A program made the position numbers and the translations under genes. Positions 12,001-23,200 of a stretch of 64,000 nucleotides of DNA are shown piece by piece (within the stretch, counting starts at the first letter, position 1; each line of letters begins with the position of its first letter). Below the pieces are notes generated by a model. The model did no database searches and was not told the DNA's origin. It was given only the letters and a program-made list of their open reading frames with translations. Source of the stretch: Colletes latitarsis (taxonomy: Eukaryota; Arthropoda; Insecta; Hymenoptera; Colletidae); the NCBI RefSeq assembly GCF_051014445.1, contig NC_135140.1:17477501-17541500 (forward strand), in the 5' to 3' direction.

Positions 12001-13300
12001 AAAACATACGATTTCGTTGATTCGTGATATTACCCAGTCATAGTGCAACTGTACGTATTCGGTATCACTCGCATCACTGGCTACAGTCTTACTATTAAAA
12101 GAAAGATTGAAAGTATGTTACAATCAAGAATTCTTTACCCGTTGTTCCTAAAACGAATGAAAGCGTAAATGTAAGTGCGAGCACGCTGCGAACGAACGAT
12201 TCTCAAGTCTCTAACTCGTCGCGCCAGTTAAAATAACCAGATTTCCGCGAATTCGGTCAGCGCAACCAATTTCCCGCCTAAACGACGCGACTGTCGCGCC
12301 ATTTTTGTGCAGTTGCTCGGCTAGGGATTAGTCAGGTCAGTTGAGGTTGGAGTGCAGTGACTGTCGGGTGATAATTTTGCTCAGTCACGTTGTTCAGGCG
12401 AGAGAACAGTTTCCGGTCGATCGAAAACCAAGAATAAAGAAACTGTAACGCAACGGCCAAGCGAAAACGATCGAGCCTCCAGCATTTTCTGGTTATTCGA
12501 AGTTTCTCGAAATCGTACACGGAAGAGTCCCGAATTTTTTTTTCTTTTATTTGAAAAAAAAAAACCAAAAAGCGTTGAACTTCCGAGGACAGTGCATCGC
12601 GTATGCCGTATTCGATCTTAATGTTAAACGATTTTTATATGTTTTCTAAGAAAAACAAAAAGAGGACCCTAGATGGAGAAACAACGAATGTTATATTAAA
12701 ACTTTTTCTACGCAGTAACGATCGAAACCAGCCGGCAAACATTCTTCGTATCATGTAAGGTCCACCCGTGCGACTACGGCGTGTAACTTTTAACTCTGCC
12801 AAGGTCATCGTTTTTTAGTTTTCGTAATTGTCGTAACGTCGAATTAAATAAACCGCGAAATTTCAAACTATTTACTGCGAATACAGAGGTTAAGGCGAAG
12901 CGACGACTTTGACAGCGTTAAACAGAAGCTTCCAAGAACTTGTTAAATTTTTGTTTCGATGGGAAGTACTGAACGTTTAATGAAATTTCCGGTTAAAGAA
13001 AGGAGAGAAGGAATAGGCTGGATCTGAAGATCTAAAGATTGAACAAGAAAACCACTATACCCGTAAACTGCTCCGAGGTTGTTGTAATTCCTCTTTCAGT
13101 TAATCGTCGAGGTTTCAATTAATGAGAGAATTAATTATCGTGTCTTTGTATTCAATTGTTTAACGAAGATGAATCTAGGAATCAGAAATTTATGGCAAGT
13201 AGTTTACGTACGATGTTGCTCGTATAATTGTTCGAACGACTCTATGGAAATATATTTTACAACTCTTATTAGTTAACGTTTGAAAAAGTTATGGTGTTAA
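9067..13300. other. Gene-free spacer after the KChIP gene
   Basis: The first few hundred bases are probably KChIP 3'UTR. Within 9235-9330 there is an acceptor-like TTTTTGCACAG followed by a short open stretch containing EMNAIPDENKSIQF, but no donor or family resemblance supports an exon. From 9.5 to 13.3 kb only short, unrelated open frames occur on either strand. I see no repeat array, RNA gene or obvious promoter. Confidence 0.5.
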
Positions 13301-14125
13301 GTTAGTTGATGGAGGCTTCGTTAAAAAGTTATTAACAATTAAATTCAAAAATTCCAAATCGTTCTGGAAAAATTATTTTCGGTTGCAGGGGTCAATTGCA
13401 ATCATTTTTGGTCATTAGACATACCCTCGAAATCCTACCCATTTTCGAGAAAAAAATTCGAGAATGGGTGACATTTTTCGACAAAATTAAAAAATTTCAA
13501 ATCGTTCTGGAAAAATTATTTTAGGTTGCGGGGGTTAATTATAATCATTTTTAGTCATTAGATATACCATCGAAATCCTACCCACTTCCGAGAAAAAAAT
13601 TCGAGAATGGGTAAAATTTTTCGACGAAATTAAAATATTTCGAATCGTTCTGAAAAAATTATTTTCGGTTGCGGGGGACAATTATAATAATTTTTAGTCA
13701 TTAGACGTAACCTCGAAATCCTACCTACTTTCGAGAATAAAATTCGAGAAGATGAGAAATTTTTCGACGAAATTAAAATATTTCGAATCGTTTTGAAAAA
13801 AATATTGTTAGCTGTGGGGATCAATTACAATCATTTTTGGTCATTAGACGTAACCTCGAAATCCTACCCACTTTCGAGAAAAAAATTCGAGAAGGTGTGA
13901 AATTTTATCGACGAAATTAAAAAATTTCAAATCATACTAAAAAAATTATATTTAGTTACAGGGGTCAATTACAAGCATTTTTGGTGAATAGACATACCCC
14001 CAAAATCCTACCCACTTTCTAGAAAAAAATTCAGTACGAGCGAAACTCTAACGTTAATAACTTTTTAACGAAGCCTCCATCAACAAATTGGTATTCTTGA
14101 TTTTCGTCTTATTGTGGCCTCTATA
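13301..14125 (+). repeat. TIR/143-bp-satellite element (copy 2)
   Basis: The copy opens with GATGGAGGCTTCGTTAAAAAGTTATTAAC at about 13309 and closes with its inverse around 14040-14110, followed by ATTCTTGATTTTCGTCTTATT. Between them lie about four to five tandem satellite units of roughly 143 bp. Key pieces are AAATTTTTCGACGAAATT, TCGGTTGCGGGGG, TTTTTGGTCATTAGACATACC and CCCACTTTCGAGAAAAAA. The outermost TIR seen in copies 3 and 5 (GGTGTTCG...TTTTTCCC) is missing, so the copy is truncated or diverged at its ends. Confidence 0.8.
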
Positions 14126-15990
14126 ATGATTCTATTCATTTTACAAATTCGTCGTTTGAGTGATTGTAAGCAGTAACAAAAATTTCTTGTTAGTTATGTC
14201 GATGCTTTGACCAGCCCTTTCGTTTAACTTAGAATATTCCAGTCGAATGTAACCTTACATTTTCGTAGGTGTACCATTCGACACAGCTTGTTCCTCGGTA
14301 ATCTGTAATTTAGATACATATCGTATGTGCTTGTTGGTTGTTCGAAGTCAGAGGAACCATTAAATTCGGGGTTTCTAAGTTTAAGATCTCCGTATCCTTG
14401 TGTTTAGGAATCAAACACGCTGTGCAATTCGGAGGAGCGTGTAGGTTATGATCTGTACGCAGAGCAGAGTGTATTGGTCGTTCGTAGCCACTGGGCTAAC
14501 CTCTATTCAGACTGTTTAACTACCCCGTCCCATCCCCTGTGTTCGAAAGGCAGCATCCCTCTTGTTCTCTATACTTTCTCTTAAACAGAGACAAACTAAC
14601 TTCGAAGTGACTATAAACGGCCAATATCGTCTGCTGCAAATACAGCAATTATCGATTTAGTCTAAAAACGCGAGCGATCGTAGCTATAAATCGAAGAGAA
14701 CCTAGTCAATTGATGATCGTTAGTTGGTAACATAGATCGTAATTAACTCATTGGACTTTAGAACTAACTCGTTGAACTCCTGTAAACCAAATGGTTTCAA
14801 AAAGTGTTAAACATTTTATTCGAAGTTTATGGGAACCTGTTTCCACTTCGATGTATATTTTCTTTTTTTTTTTATATATTACATTTCCATGTAAAACGTA
14901 CGAAGTTGCGGAGACTCTAACGTCAAATTTAATATTTTAACGAAACGACTGGGTAACTCTTAGTATAAGTTAAATTGTGATCGAAGATAGAGTTGTTTGT
15001 TATTGTCGTTAAGTAAATTGGTAAAGAATCGGCTGAATTTGACTCGTTTCGTTGCGTTCAGTTGTTATTGCGATTCATTACGAAGAAATCTCGCCGACAA
15101 GCGCAATACACGCATTAAGATATCAAAAATGCTAGACGATAAAGTAAACCTAGCGTAATGATCATCGGACGAGAGGCACGAATAACGAATCAAAATTTGT
15201 TACGATAGTTAAGTAGCGATTACGGAGTATCGGTTAGTTAGTAGCGGGTACGATACCAATTGTTAAGCTTAAAGGCACTTTTTTATGACGAAACCTAAAT
15301 AATTAGACAGTAAATAATTCGCGGTCGATTAGTATTAATGTATTATCACGTATATTCGGCGTGTCCGTGAAAATGTTCGAACGATCGTCGTCGAAAGAAT
15401 ACAGCGAACAGAACACGTATGTACGTATCTGTTTGCTGGCTCGAAACTATTTGAAAATTGCTCTGTGTTCTTTAATAAGTTCAATTTGGCTCTGATGCGT
15501 TTTCTGTCCATCGAAGTTCATCGATTGCAAACGTTCGAATATTCTCGGGACTCACTGTCTTTAGATGCTCCGCAGAGTACGTTAATTAATTCTCGTACTG
15601 CCGATTTTCCGTAAGACCGAACGTTGTTGGTTCAAGAGGGACGTTCTGCGCTCGAACGTGTCGCGGGATAAAAAGTAAAACTTCGTCAACGTGGAACAAG
15701 CACTGTTCGTAGACCATCGTATCGTCCTTTACCCGGACCTTTCTCCATTACTCGTAGCGTTCATACTCGCGATCCTTGTTCGTTAGATCACAGGTTAGGT
15801 ATTGGTGAGTACCGACGAGACCGACTCGATTTCGAACAGTATTCGCCCGGCAAAAATTGTATCTTTAGGTCAGATCCTCGCCACGCGTCGACAACTTGTA
15901 TCTCGCAACAGCTGAATTGTAAATTCAGAAGAATAAAAGAGGAATGTCGTTATTGTTAACCGTTGTTGTGACTTTCTTTAACCCTAAACC
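14126..15990. other. Gene-free spacer
   Basis: There is no open frame of note, no splice-bounded coding stretch and no array. The base composition is mixed, with CpG-containing patches around 15000-15900 and a T-run near 14865. Nothing further can be supported. Confidence 0.5.
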
Positions 15991-16142
15991 AACTATATAT
16001 CAGAGATGCCAGATTGAGCACAGAATGCACTAATCATACTATGCCAGATCATGCGTACGTGAGCTCGTAGAGTATCGGAAAGTCGACAAAGGCAAATTGA
16101 TGCATTCGAACCTCCTCGTGAGAGTCGAGAGAGCCACCCAAG

Positions 16143-16622
16143 TATCGTGGAATAGTTTGTTACCTTCAACGATAGATGGCGCCTCTTTTTCAACCTCAAA
16201 CCCCCTGGTGCTAAAACGTCCAAGTTTGTCGTAGAATAGTTCGTTACCTTCAACGCTAGATGGCGCATTATTCTCGACCTCAAACCCTCTGGTGTTAAAA
16301 CGTCCAAGTTTGTCGAGAAATCCATCTAGCGTGGACGATACGAACTATTCCACGACAAACTTGGGCGTTTTAGCACCAGAGGGTGTGAGGTCGGGAAATA
16401 AGCGCCATCTAGCGTTGAAGGTAACGAACTATTCCACGACAAACTTGGACGTTTTAGCACCAGAGGGTTTGAGGTCGGGAAATAAGCGCCATCTAGCGTT
16501 GAAGGTAACGAACTATTCCACGACAAACTTGGACGTTTTAGCACCAGGGGGTTTGAGGTCGAAAAAGAGGCGCCATCTATCGTTGAAAATTACAAACTAT
16601 TCCACGATAAACTTGGGCGTTT
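16143..16622. repeat. 84-bp tandem repeat in two head-to-head blocks
   Basis: On the plus strand, four units start at about 16341, 16425, 16509 and 16593, exactly 84 bp apart. Key pieces are AACTATTCCACGACAAACTT, GGACGTTTTAGCACCAGAGG and AAGCGCCATCTAGCGTTGAA. About two units of the same sequence lie inverted at 16146-16316, with the symmetry centre near 16320-16340. Because 84 is 28 codons, one frame on each strand stays open; the plus frame (16292-16765) repeats a 28-residue unit beginning HLALKVTNYSTTNLDVL. There is no start context or family resemblance, so I treat it as non-coding. Confidence 0.85.
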
Positions 16623-16954
16623 TACCATCCGGATTGCCAAAGTGTCCAGAACATTTCCAAAATGCTGGCGGCCTTGCGAAGATATGGCATGTTACTGAGA
16701 CTCTTGAAGGAGAGCAGTCAGTTTACCTTTGTCGACTTTCCGAAACCGTTTATACTCTGGTATAAACCAGAGATGCCAGACGAAGCGCCGAGTGCACCGT
16801 GGACACGTCTCACGGGAGTTAAGAGAGGCAGGCTCACATTTGCCTTCTCGCTCTTGCACAACTAAAATCCGACCTCACGTCAACGGCATACAATTCGGAA
16901 TCTCGACTGCTTTCTATTTGCCTCTGATGGCCTCTGATAACCAGTGCTGACAAA

Positions 16955-17875
16955 AGTACAGAACTCCCGACAACTTTTTACACCATACAGCGACTATTAC
17001 TGACTGCTCCTGATTACAGCTTGCCTCTGCTGGACTCTGCTGACCATCGCTTATATTTCTGACAACCTATGACGATTACTACTGACTTCTGCTAACCTCT
17101 GTTGGACTTTGCTGATCTCTGTCAGCGTGTGCTTGTCTCTGCTGAACTTTCCTGGCCTCTGCCGAACGCTACTGACCACTGCAGGTATTTTCGATAATGT
17201 ATAACGATTAATACTTACTACTGCATGCCCCTACAAGTCTCTGCTTGCCTTTGCAGGTTTCTGCTTGCCTGTGCATGCCTTTGCTGGCCTCTGCTGACTT
17301 CTGCTGACCACCCCTAATACTTCTGACATCGTATAACAATTACTACATGCTACTGTTCGCCCCTGCTGATCTCTGCTTGCCACTGCATGCCTCTGCTCGT
17401 CTCTGCTGACCGCTGCTGACCACCTCTGATGCTTCCGACGACATATAACGCTTACTACTTGCTACTATTCGCCCCTGGTGATCTCTGCTTGCCACTGCTG
17501 GCCTCTGCTGACCACCGCTTATATTTCTGACAACGTACAACGATTACTACGACTCCTACCTTCCTCTGTTAACCTCTGGCAGCATCCCTTGGCCTAAGCT
17601 GGCCTCTGCTGACCGCTGCTGACTACTGCTGACCACCGTTTATATTTCTGGCAACGTACAACGATTACTACTGGTTACTGCCACCCTCTGCTGACATCTG
17701 CCAACATCTCCCAGCCTCTGCTGACCTCTGCTGATCACCCCTGATGCTTCTAGCAACGTATAACGATTACAACTTGCTACTGCTTGCCCCTGCTAGTCTC
17801 TGCATGCCTCTGCATCCCTCTGCTGACCTCTGCTGGCCCCCGCTGACCACGCTGACCTTTGTTAACAACTCCTGA
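16955..17875 (+). repeat. CTGCTGACC-type minisatellite, left arm
   Basis: This is a degenerate array of short units such as CTGCTGACCTCTGC and CTGCTGGCCTCTG. It is punctuated about every 100-150 bp by a spacer resembling TCTGACAACGTATAACGATT followed by ACTAC. The same higher-order unit occurs inverted at 18800-19460. Open frames inside it are by-products of the short period. Confidence 0.8.
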
Positions 17876-18044
17876 CATGATGTATATGTATTAAAGCTTT
17901 GTATAATGTAAATCTATGGCAATAAATAATATAATTGCAAAGAATTCTATGTGTTCTCGTCACTTTTACCTTTCTTTTCCTCTCCCCATTATTCCCTTAG
18001 TTATAAGAAACCGTTTCTCTACTTAAAACTGGAATTCCAAAGTG

Positions 18045-18605
18045 TCCGGAGCGTTTTCTGAAATGCCGGTGACCTTGACCCACTTTCGAAACTGGGTCAA
18101 GGCCAAATCCTGATTCCCAAAGCGCCCGGAATTTTTCTAAGATTCGATGGCCTTGACCTACTTTCGAAATTGGGTCAAGGCCATTCGGATTTCCAAGTTG
18201 GCCCGAAGATTTCTAAAATTTCGAATGGCCTTGACCTACTTTCGAAAGTGGGTCAAGGCCAAATCCGGATTCTCAAAGTTCCCGAAATTTTTCTAAGATT
18301 CGATGGCCTTGACCTACTTTCGAAATTGGGTCAAGGCCATTCGGATTTCCAAGTTGGCCCGGAGATTTCTAAAATTTCGAATGGCCTTGACCTACTTTCG
18401 AAAGTGGGTCAAGGCCATTCGGATTTCCAAAGCGCCCGGAATTTTTCTAAGATTCGAATGGCCTTGACCCACTTTCGAAACTGGGCCAAGGCCATTCGGA
18501 TTTCCAAAGCGCCCGGAATTTTTCTAAGATTCGAATGGCCTTGACCCACTTTCGAAACTGGGCCAAGGTCAAGGTCAAATTCGGATTTCCAAAGTTCCCG
18601 GAACA
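18045..18605. repeat. 78-bp near-palindromic array rich in TCAAGGYCA sites
   Basis: About seven units occur at roughly 78-bp spacing (GGCCTTGACC starts near 18149, 18227, 18305, 18384, 18459, 18537). Each unit contains an inverted repeat reading TGGCCTTGACC, then ACTTTCGAAAGT, then GGTCAAGGCCA. The connecting segments read GGATTTCCAAAGCGCCCGGA and TTTTTCTAAGATTCGAA. Each half-palindrome contains TCAAGGCCA or CCAAGGCCA; the last unit ends in a doubled AAGGTCAAGGTCA. These fit the published FTZ-F1 consensus YCAAGGYCR. I count about 14 sites in 550 bp. Confidence 0.85.
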
Positions 18606-18799
18606 TTTCTAAAATGCTGGTGAACTTGCGAAGAAGGTGGTACGCATCTTATAGGTAAGAGAATGATTTGGAGAGGAAAAGGACGGTAAAAAATGATGAG
18701 AACACATTGAATACTTTGAAATTATATCATTTATTGTCATAGATTTACATTATACAAAACTTTGATACATATAAACATATTATATTATATTACATCATG

Positions 18800-19465
18800 T
18801 CACAAGTTGTCAGCAACGGTCAGCAGTGGTCAGCGATGGTCAGCTGATGTCGGGAGATGTTGGCAGAGGCCAGCTTAGGTCGGGAGATGCTGGCAGAGGT
18901 CAGCAGAGGGTGGCAGTAGCCAGTAGTAATCGTTGTACGTTGCCAGAAATATAAGCGTTGGTCAGCAGTGGTCAGCAGCGGTCAGCAGAGGCCAATGGAG
19001 GCCAGCAGAGGCATGCAGAGGCAAGTAGAGTCCAGCAGGGGCAGGCAGTAGCAAGTTGTAATCGTTATACATTGTCAGAAGTATCAGGAGTGGTCAGCAG
19101 CGGTCAGCAGAGGCCAGCGGAGGCAGGCAGAAGTCAGTAGTAATTGTTATACGTTGTCAGAAATATAAGCGGTGGTCAGCAGAGGCCAGCAGAGGCTGGG
19201 AGAGGCTAACAGTAGCCAGTCGTAATCGTTATACGTTGTCAGAAGTAACAGGAGTGGTCAACAGCGGTCAGCAGAGCCCAGCGGAGGCTGGCAGACGTCA
19301 GTAGTAATCGTTATACGTTGTCAGAAATTCCAGGAGTGGTCAGTAGCGGTCAGCAGAGGCTGGGAGAGACTAACAGTAGCCAGTCGTAATCGTTATACGT
19401 TGTTAGAAATTCTAGGAGTGGTCAGCAGCGGTCAGCAGAGGCCAGTGGAGACCTGTTGACGAGAG
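18800..19465 (-). repeat. CTGCTGACC-type minisatellite, right (inverted) arm
   Basis: The units read GGTCAGCAGAGGCCAGCAG with periodic spacers TAGTAATCGTTATACGTTGT followed by CAGAA. This is the reverse complement of the left arm at 16955-17875. Flanking unique sequence at 18640-18800 pairs with 17870-18014. A transcript across 16.9-19.5 kb could in principle fold into a long imperfect hairpin with a loop of about 0.6-0.7 kb. Confidence 0.8.
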
Positions 19466-20278
19466 GTCGGATATTAGTTGTTGAAAAGCGAGAAGGGAAG
19501 TGTGAGCCTTTCTCTCTCGACTCCCACGAGACGGTCCGAACTTACTTTGGGCAGTTTCGGTGAATCGAGAAAGAGGGCATATGTCATTTTGTCTTTGTCG
19601 ACCCTCCGAGGTCTTTCGGCATGTATCGTATAGCTAAGGGAATAATGAGGAGAGGAAGAGAAAGGTAAAAATGATGAGAACACATAGAATTCTTTGAAAT
19701 TATATCATTAATACATATAAATATATTATATTATATTATATCATGACAGAAGTTGTCAGCAACGTCAGCAGTGGTCAGCAGTGACACGCAGAGGGTAGTA
19801 GAGACCAAGCAGGGGTTAAAAACTGACAGAGACAAAGGCAAATTGACATCTCTGCTGTACAGATAAAACTAGTGATTTCTTCAAAGTCTTACCTCAACGT
19901 CGTCTATGGTGGAGCAACAAATCTCAGAAGTTTGCCACAACTCCACTCTACAGCATAATAATCTATGGTAGCTTCCATATCCATCATCTATCGTTTCGAT
20001 TGGTTTATATAAAATCTCTTTATCTTGGCAAATGGAAAGTGAAAGGAAAACTTAGTAACTTTCCGTTGATTCGGCACGATTCAGTGTTGCTGGATTGATC
20101 GTGGATAAATAGTGATCGACCGCGGAAATTTTAGAAGTGATCGGAAGATAAGATACATGCTAAAAATGATTAAATTTTTTATGATATCGATGTTTCGCGT
20201 TGAGTTTATCATAGTTGCCTACCATTAATTATTAAGTATGAGTCTTCGTCGTCTAACGTGTGCAGTTTTAAGAAGACG

Positions 20279-23200
20279 ATGGATTCGTTCGAAGATGATA
20301 TGTTCGCGCTCAGCGACGAAGAATTACCAATATCAACGGCAAAATGCAACCCCATAGAAGAGCAGTTACTGAAACAATTTTTCGACGTGCAGAATCGAAT
20401 CGAAAAAACCACCGTCGACATTAAAGAGATTCAAAATACGACGAGACACGTCTTAAAATCGTTGCAGCATCAAGCCCAATACGCGGAGAACGTAACCTCG
20501 GATTCTGACAGTGATGTGAGTCACTTGACAATGTTAATAACAATACCAGATACGTTATACAGAAAGAATATAAAAAATATAAAAATCCTTCAGTCCTTTT
20601 CGAACTAGTTAACGTAAAAATAAAAGCTTCAACACTTAAGACAACTCCAGGAAAATTATTTAATGACTTTTCGTTTTAGAGTTATAATAATAAAGACTAA
20701 CACTTCAGCTAAGTGTCTAGACACTATATTATTAGTTTTTCGAATTTTTTAAGGCTTTGAGACTTGATTGCCATCTTAAGAGCATATTTGTAATAATGCA
20801 TGTCTATTAAAGGAAGTAGTAACATATAGAATGATCTAATAATTATTTGTTTACTATATATAATTTTTAATTAATTGTAATGTGATGTATCATGATTAAA
20901 AGGAATGGTAGCAAAGAAAATGTTGAAATGACATACGTTATTTATGATATATACATTCAATATATGTTAAAATATATTAGTTTGTACACTTTTCAGTTGT
21001 ACAATGTAGATGGCCAACCAGTGGTAAAGAAGAAGAAACATGTACATCAGGAACCCAATCGGATCTTAGTTGTACAAAGTACTTGGAAATACATTATTTG
21101 TGACAAATGGATTATCGGTATAGTTCTACAAAATGCTTCGCTAGAGTAAGTACATTGTTAATAGTTATTGCTGAATTGTACAAAATTTTGATTCGGTGCA
21201 ATTATATTTACGATATAATCGTATAAAATTATGAAATAAAAAAAAAAAGCGGTAAACTAAAATTTTTCATTTTCGTAGTTTCGCATAAATAAAATTAATT
21301 TTCGATATAATCTGCTTGTTTGAAATTCTTTTATTTGCCAAAATAATTATTGTCATGTTGTACTTACGATTTATAAAATTATAAAGGATTGAAATCTACT
21401 ATACTGCACGTGCCTCTTAAGTTCTTTCTGTTTTATAAAGAATTTCGTTTTATTTACATAAAATCCCACAATTTTAAGACATCGTTTCTCTATAAGTATT
21501 TTGTCATAGATTTAAGTACTATGTGAAATTCAGTATTCGCAAAAAACAATATCCTAGAATAATAGGGGCTCGAGAGATTTGTTTATACACGCTGCCACCT
21601 ACATTTTGCGCGCGGAACCGTAACGAAAAGCGCTGGTCGCAATTTCACGGCTCCCGCGCCCTTAATTAAGTAAGTTTATATTAAGGATTATATATTACGA
21701 AAATATAACCCTGTATCGATCAAATATTACTTTTATAAGCGTAAATAAATATTAGAAAAATCGAAATGTATATATTTCTATTGCATTCTTGCATTTGGAA
21801 GTCGTGTAATTTAATACATCTTACTAATACAATTATATGCTACAGTTATTTTTTTTTTTTTCTGAGGCAGTACTATTACCATTTCGTCAATGATAATAAT
21901 AACTATAATAACAATGTTTATATTAACATATGTATATATACATATAGACAGATATACGCATATAGAATCTGGGTAAACATAAACACGTTTCTGAATAGAC
22001 AAGAACATAAAATAACTAACATACTCTATCATAGCAAACGACTGACCATAACTTATACGCGTAAATAAAGAAAACTTAATGGGTATATGCAAATCCGTAC
22101 CATTTATAACTCACTCGGATGGAAAAAATGTTGATTCTATGCACTCTAATGCAAGCATGTATTCGCATATACACCGGCGCCCATAAATATTAGGACACTT
22201 GGCCATTGTTAATTTATCGTACGATTTCTTTCCACGAAGTTACAATGATCCAAATGTTGATATCGTTTCGATCAAGTGTCCTAATACTTACAAACGGCAA
22301 TGTATATACGCTTGATTCCATATACATTATAATGCTCAATGTTTGTTCTAGCTCAAGTATCCAAGCAATACTCTTGATTTATGCGTACAAGATTTTTAAA
22401 AACGTACTCGCATCGCCTCGTAACAATTGTACAAACACCTTGTTAAGGCTGTCGTAGATCCTAACAATTTAATAGACCGTAACATTCGTTATTTATCAAA
22501 AGTTTAAATGCAGTAGCAGTGCTTGCACAGGTATTATCAACTTGGAACAGTTGAATATCTTCAATTCGACGCCTTAGTAGGCGGACAATGCGTTCGGCGC
22601 GCAAACACTAAGAATTAAGGGAGAACACTGTCTCTGCGTCTTCGAAAATAAATAGTTTTTTTTTTAACAGTTACATTTTAAGAATACTGCCCTAGAATAT
22701 TAAGATGCAACGTTCGTTGAACGTGTCCAACGATAAGCAATCGATTCTTAAACTTTAAACCACTCAACTTTTCTCAGAAACTACTCATCGACTTCTTTTT
22801 TGTTGATCCTTTAAAAGATCAATAGGTACAACGATAACGATATTCGTCTAATTTCTAAAAATTGTAATTGTATTTAATTCTGACCATTAGGACCAGAGAA
22901 CACAGTACTCCCACGCGACTAGAAAATTCCGGTAGCTCGGTACGAGGATGCTTCTATTTTCTAGATAGCTTAACATTTTCTCACGAAAATTGTTACAAAT
23001 ATTGTTCAAAGTATATACTTGAAATGTATACAGGTCGACCAACCCTGGGAAAAATTTTAATGGGACATTCTAGAGCCTAAAATAAGACGAAAATCAAGAA
23101 TATCAATTTCTTGACTGAGGCTTCATTAAAAAGTTATTAAAAAATTAAATTAAAAAATTTCAAATCGCTTTGGAAAAATTATTGTCGGTTGCGGGGGTTA

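Larger units (their letters stand above)
15995..19870. mobile_element. Compound inverted-repeat (foldback-like) structure made of several arrays
   Basis: The region is organised as inverted arms. A segment at about 17870-18014 (ATTAAAGCTTTGTATAATG, ATTGCAAAGAATTC, TGTTCTCGTCAC) reappears inverted at about 18640-18800. A third, partial copy in the second orientation lies at 19620-19770. Outside these unique arms sit CTGCTGACC-type minisatellites in opposite orientation. Between the arms is a 78-bp near-palindromic array. An 84-bp array that is itself inverted lies at the left end. The motif AGAGATGCCAGA occurs near the left edge and at about 16770, and ACATCTCTGC occurs near the right edge. 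Related arm sequence (CGTGAGCT...GAGAAAGAAGGCAAATATGAGCC) recurs at 38.5-39.0 and 61.0 kb, so this is an interspersed family. No transposase was found. Confidence 0.65.

Noticed and set aside
16292..16765. A 157-residue repeat protein (28-residue units)
   Set aside because: The unit length of 84 bp trivially keeps the frame open, the opposite strand is equally open, and there is no start context or family.
21766..22092. Overlapping frames of about 95-100 codons on both strands
   Set aside because: They are AT-rich Tyr/Ile/Asn low-complexity readings around a TA-rich stretch, with no splice signal or conservation cue.
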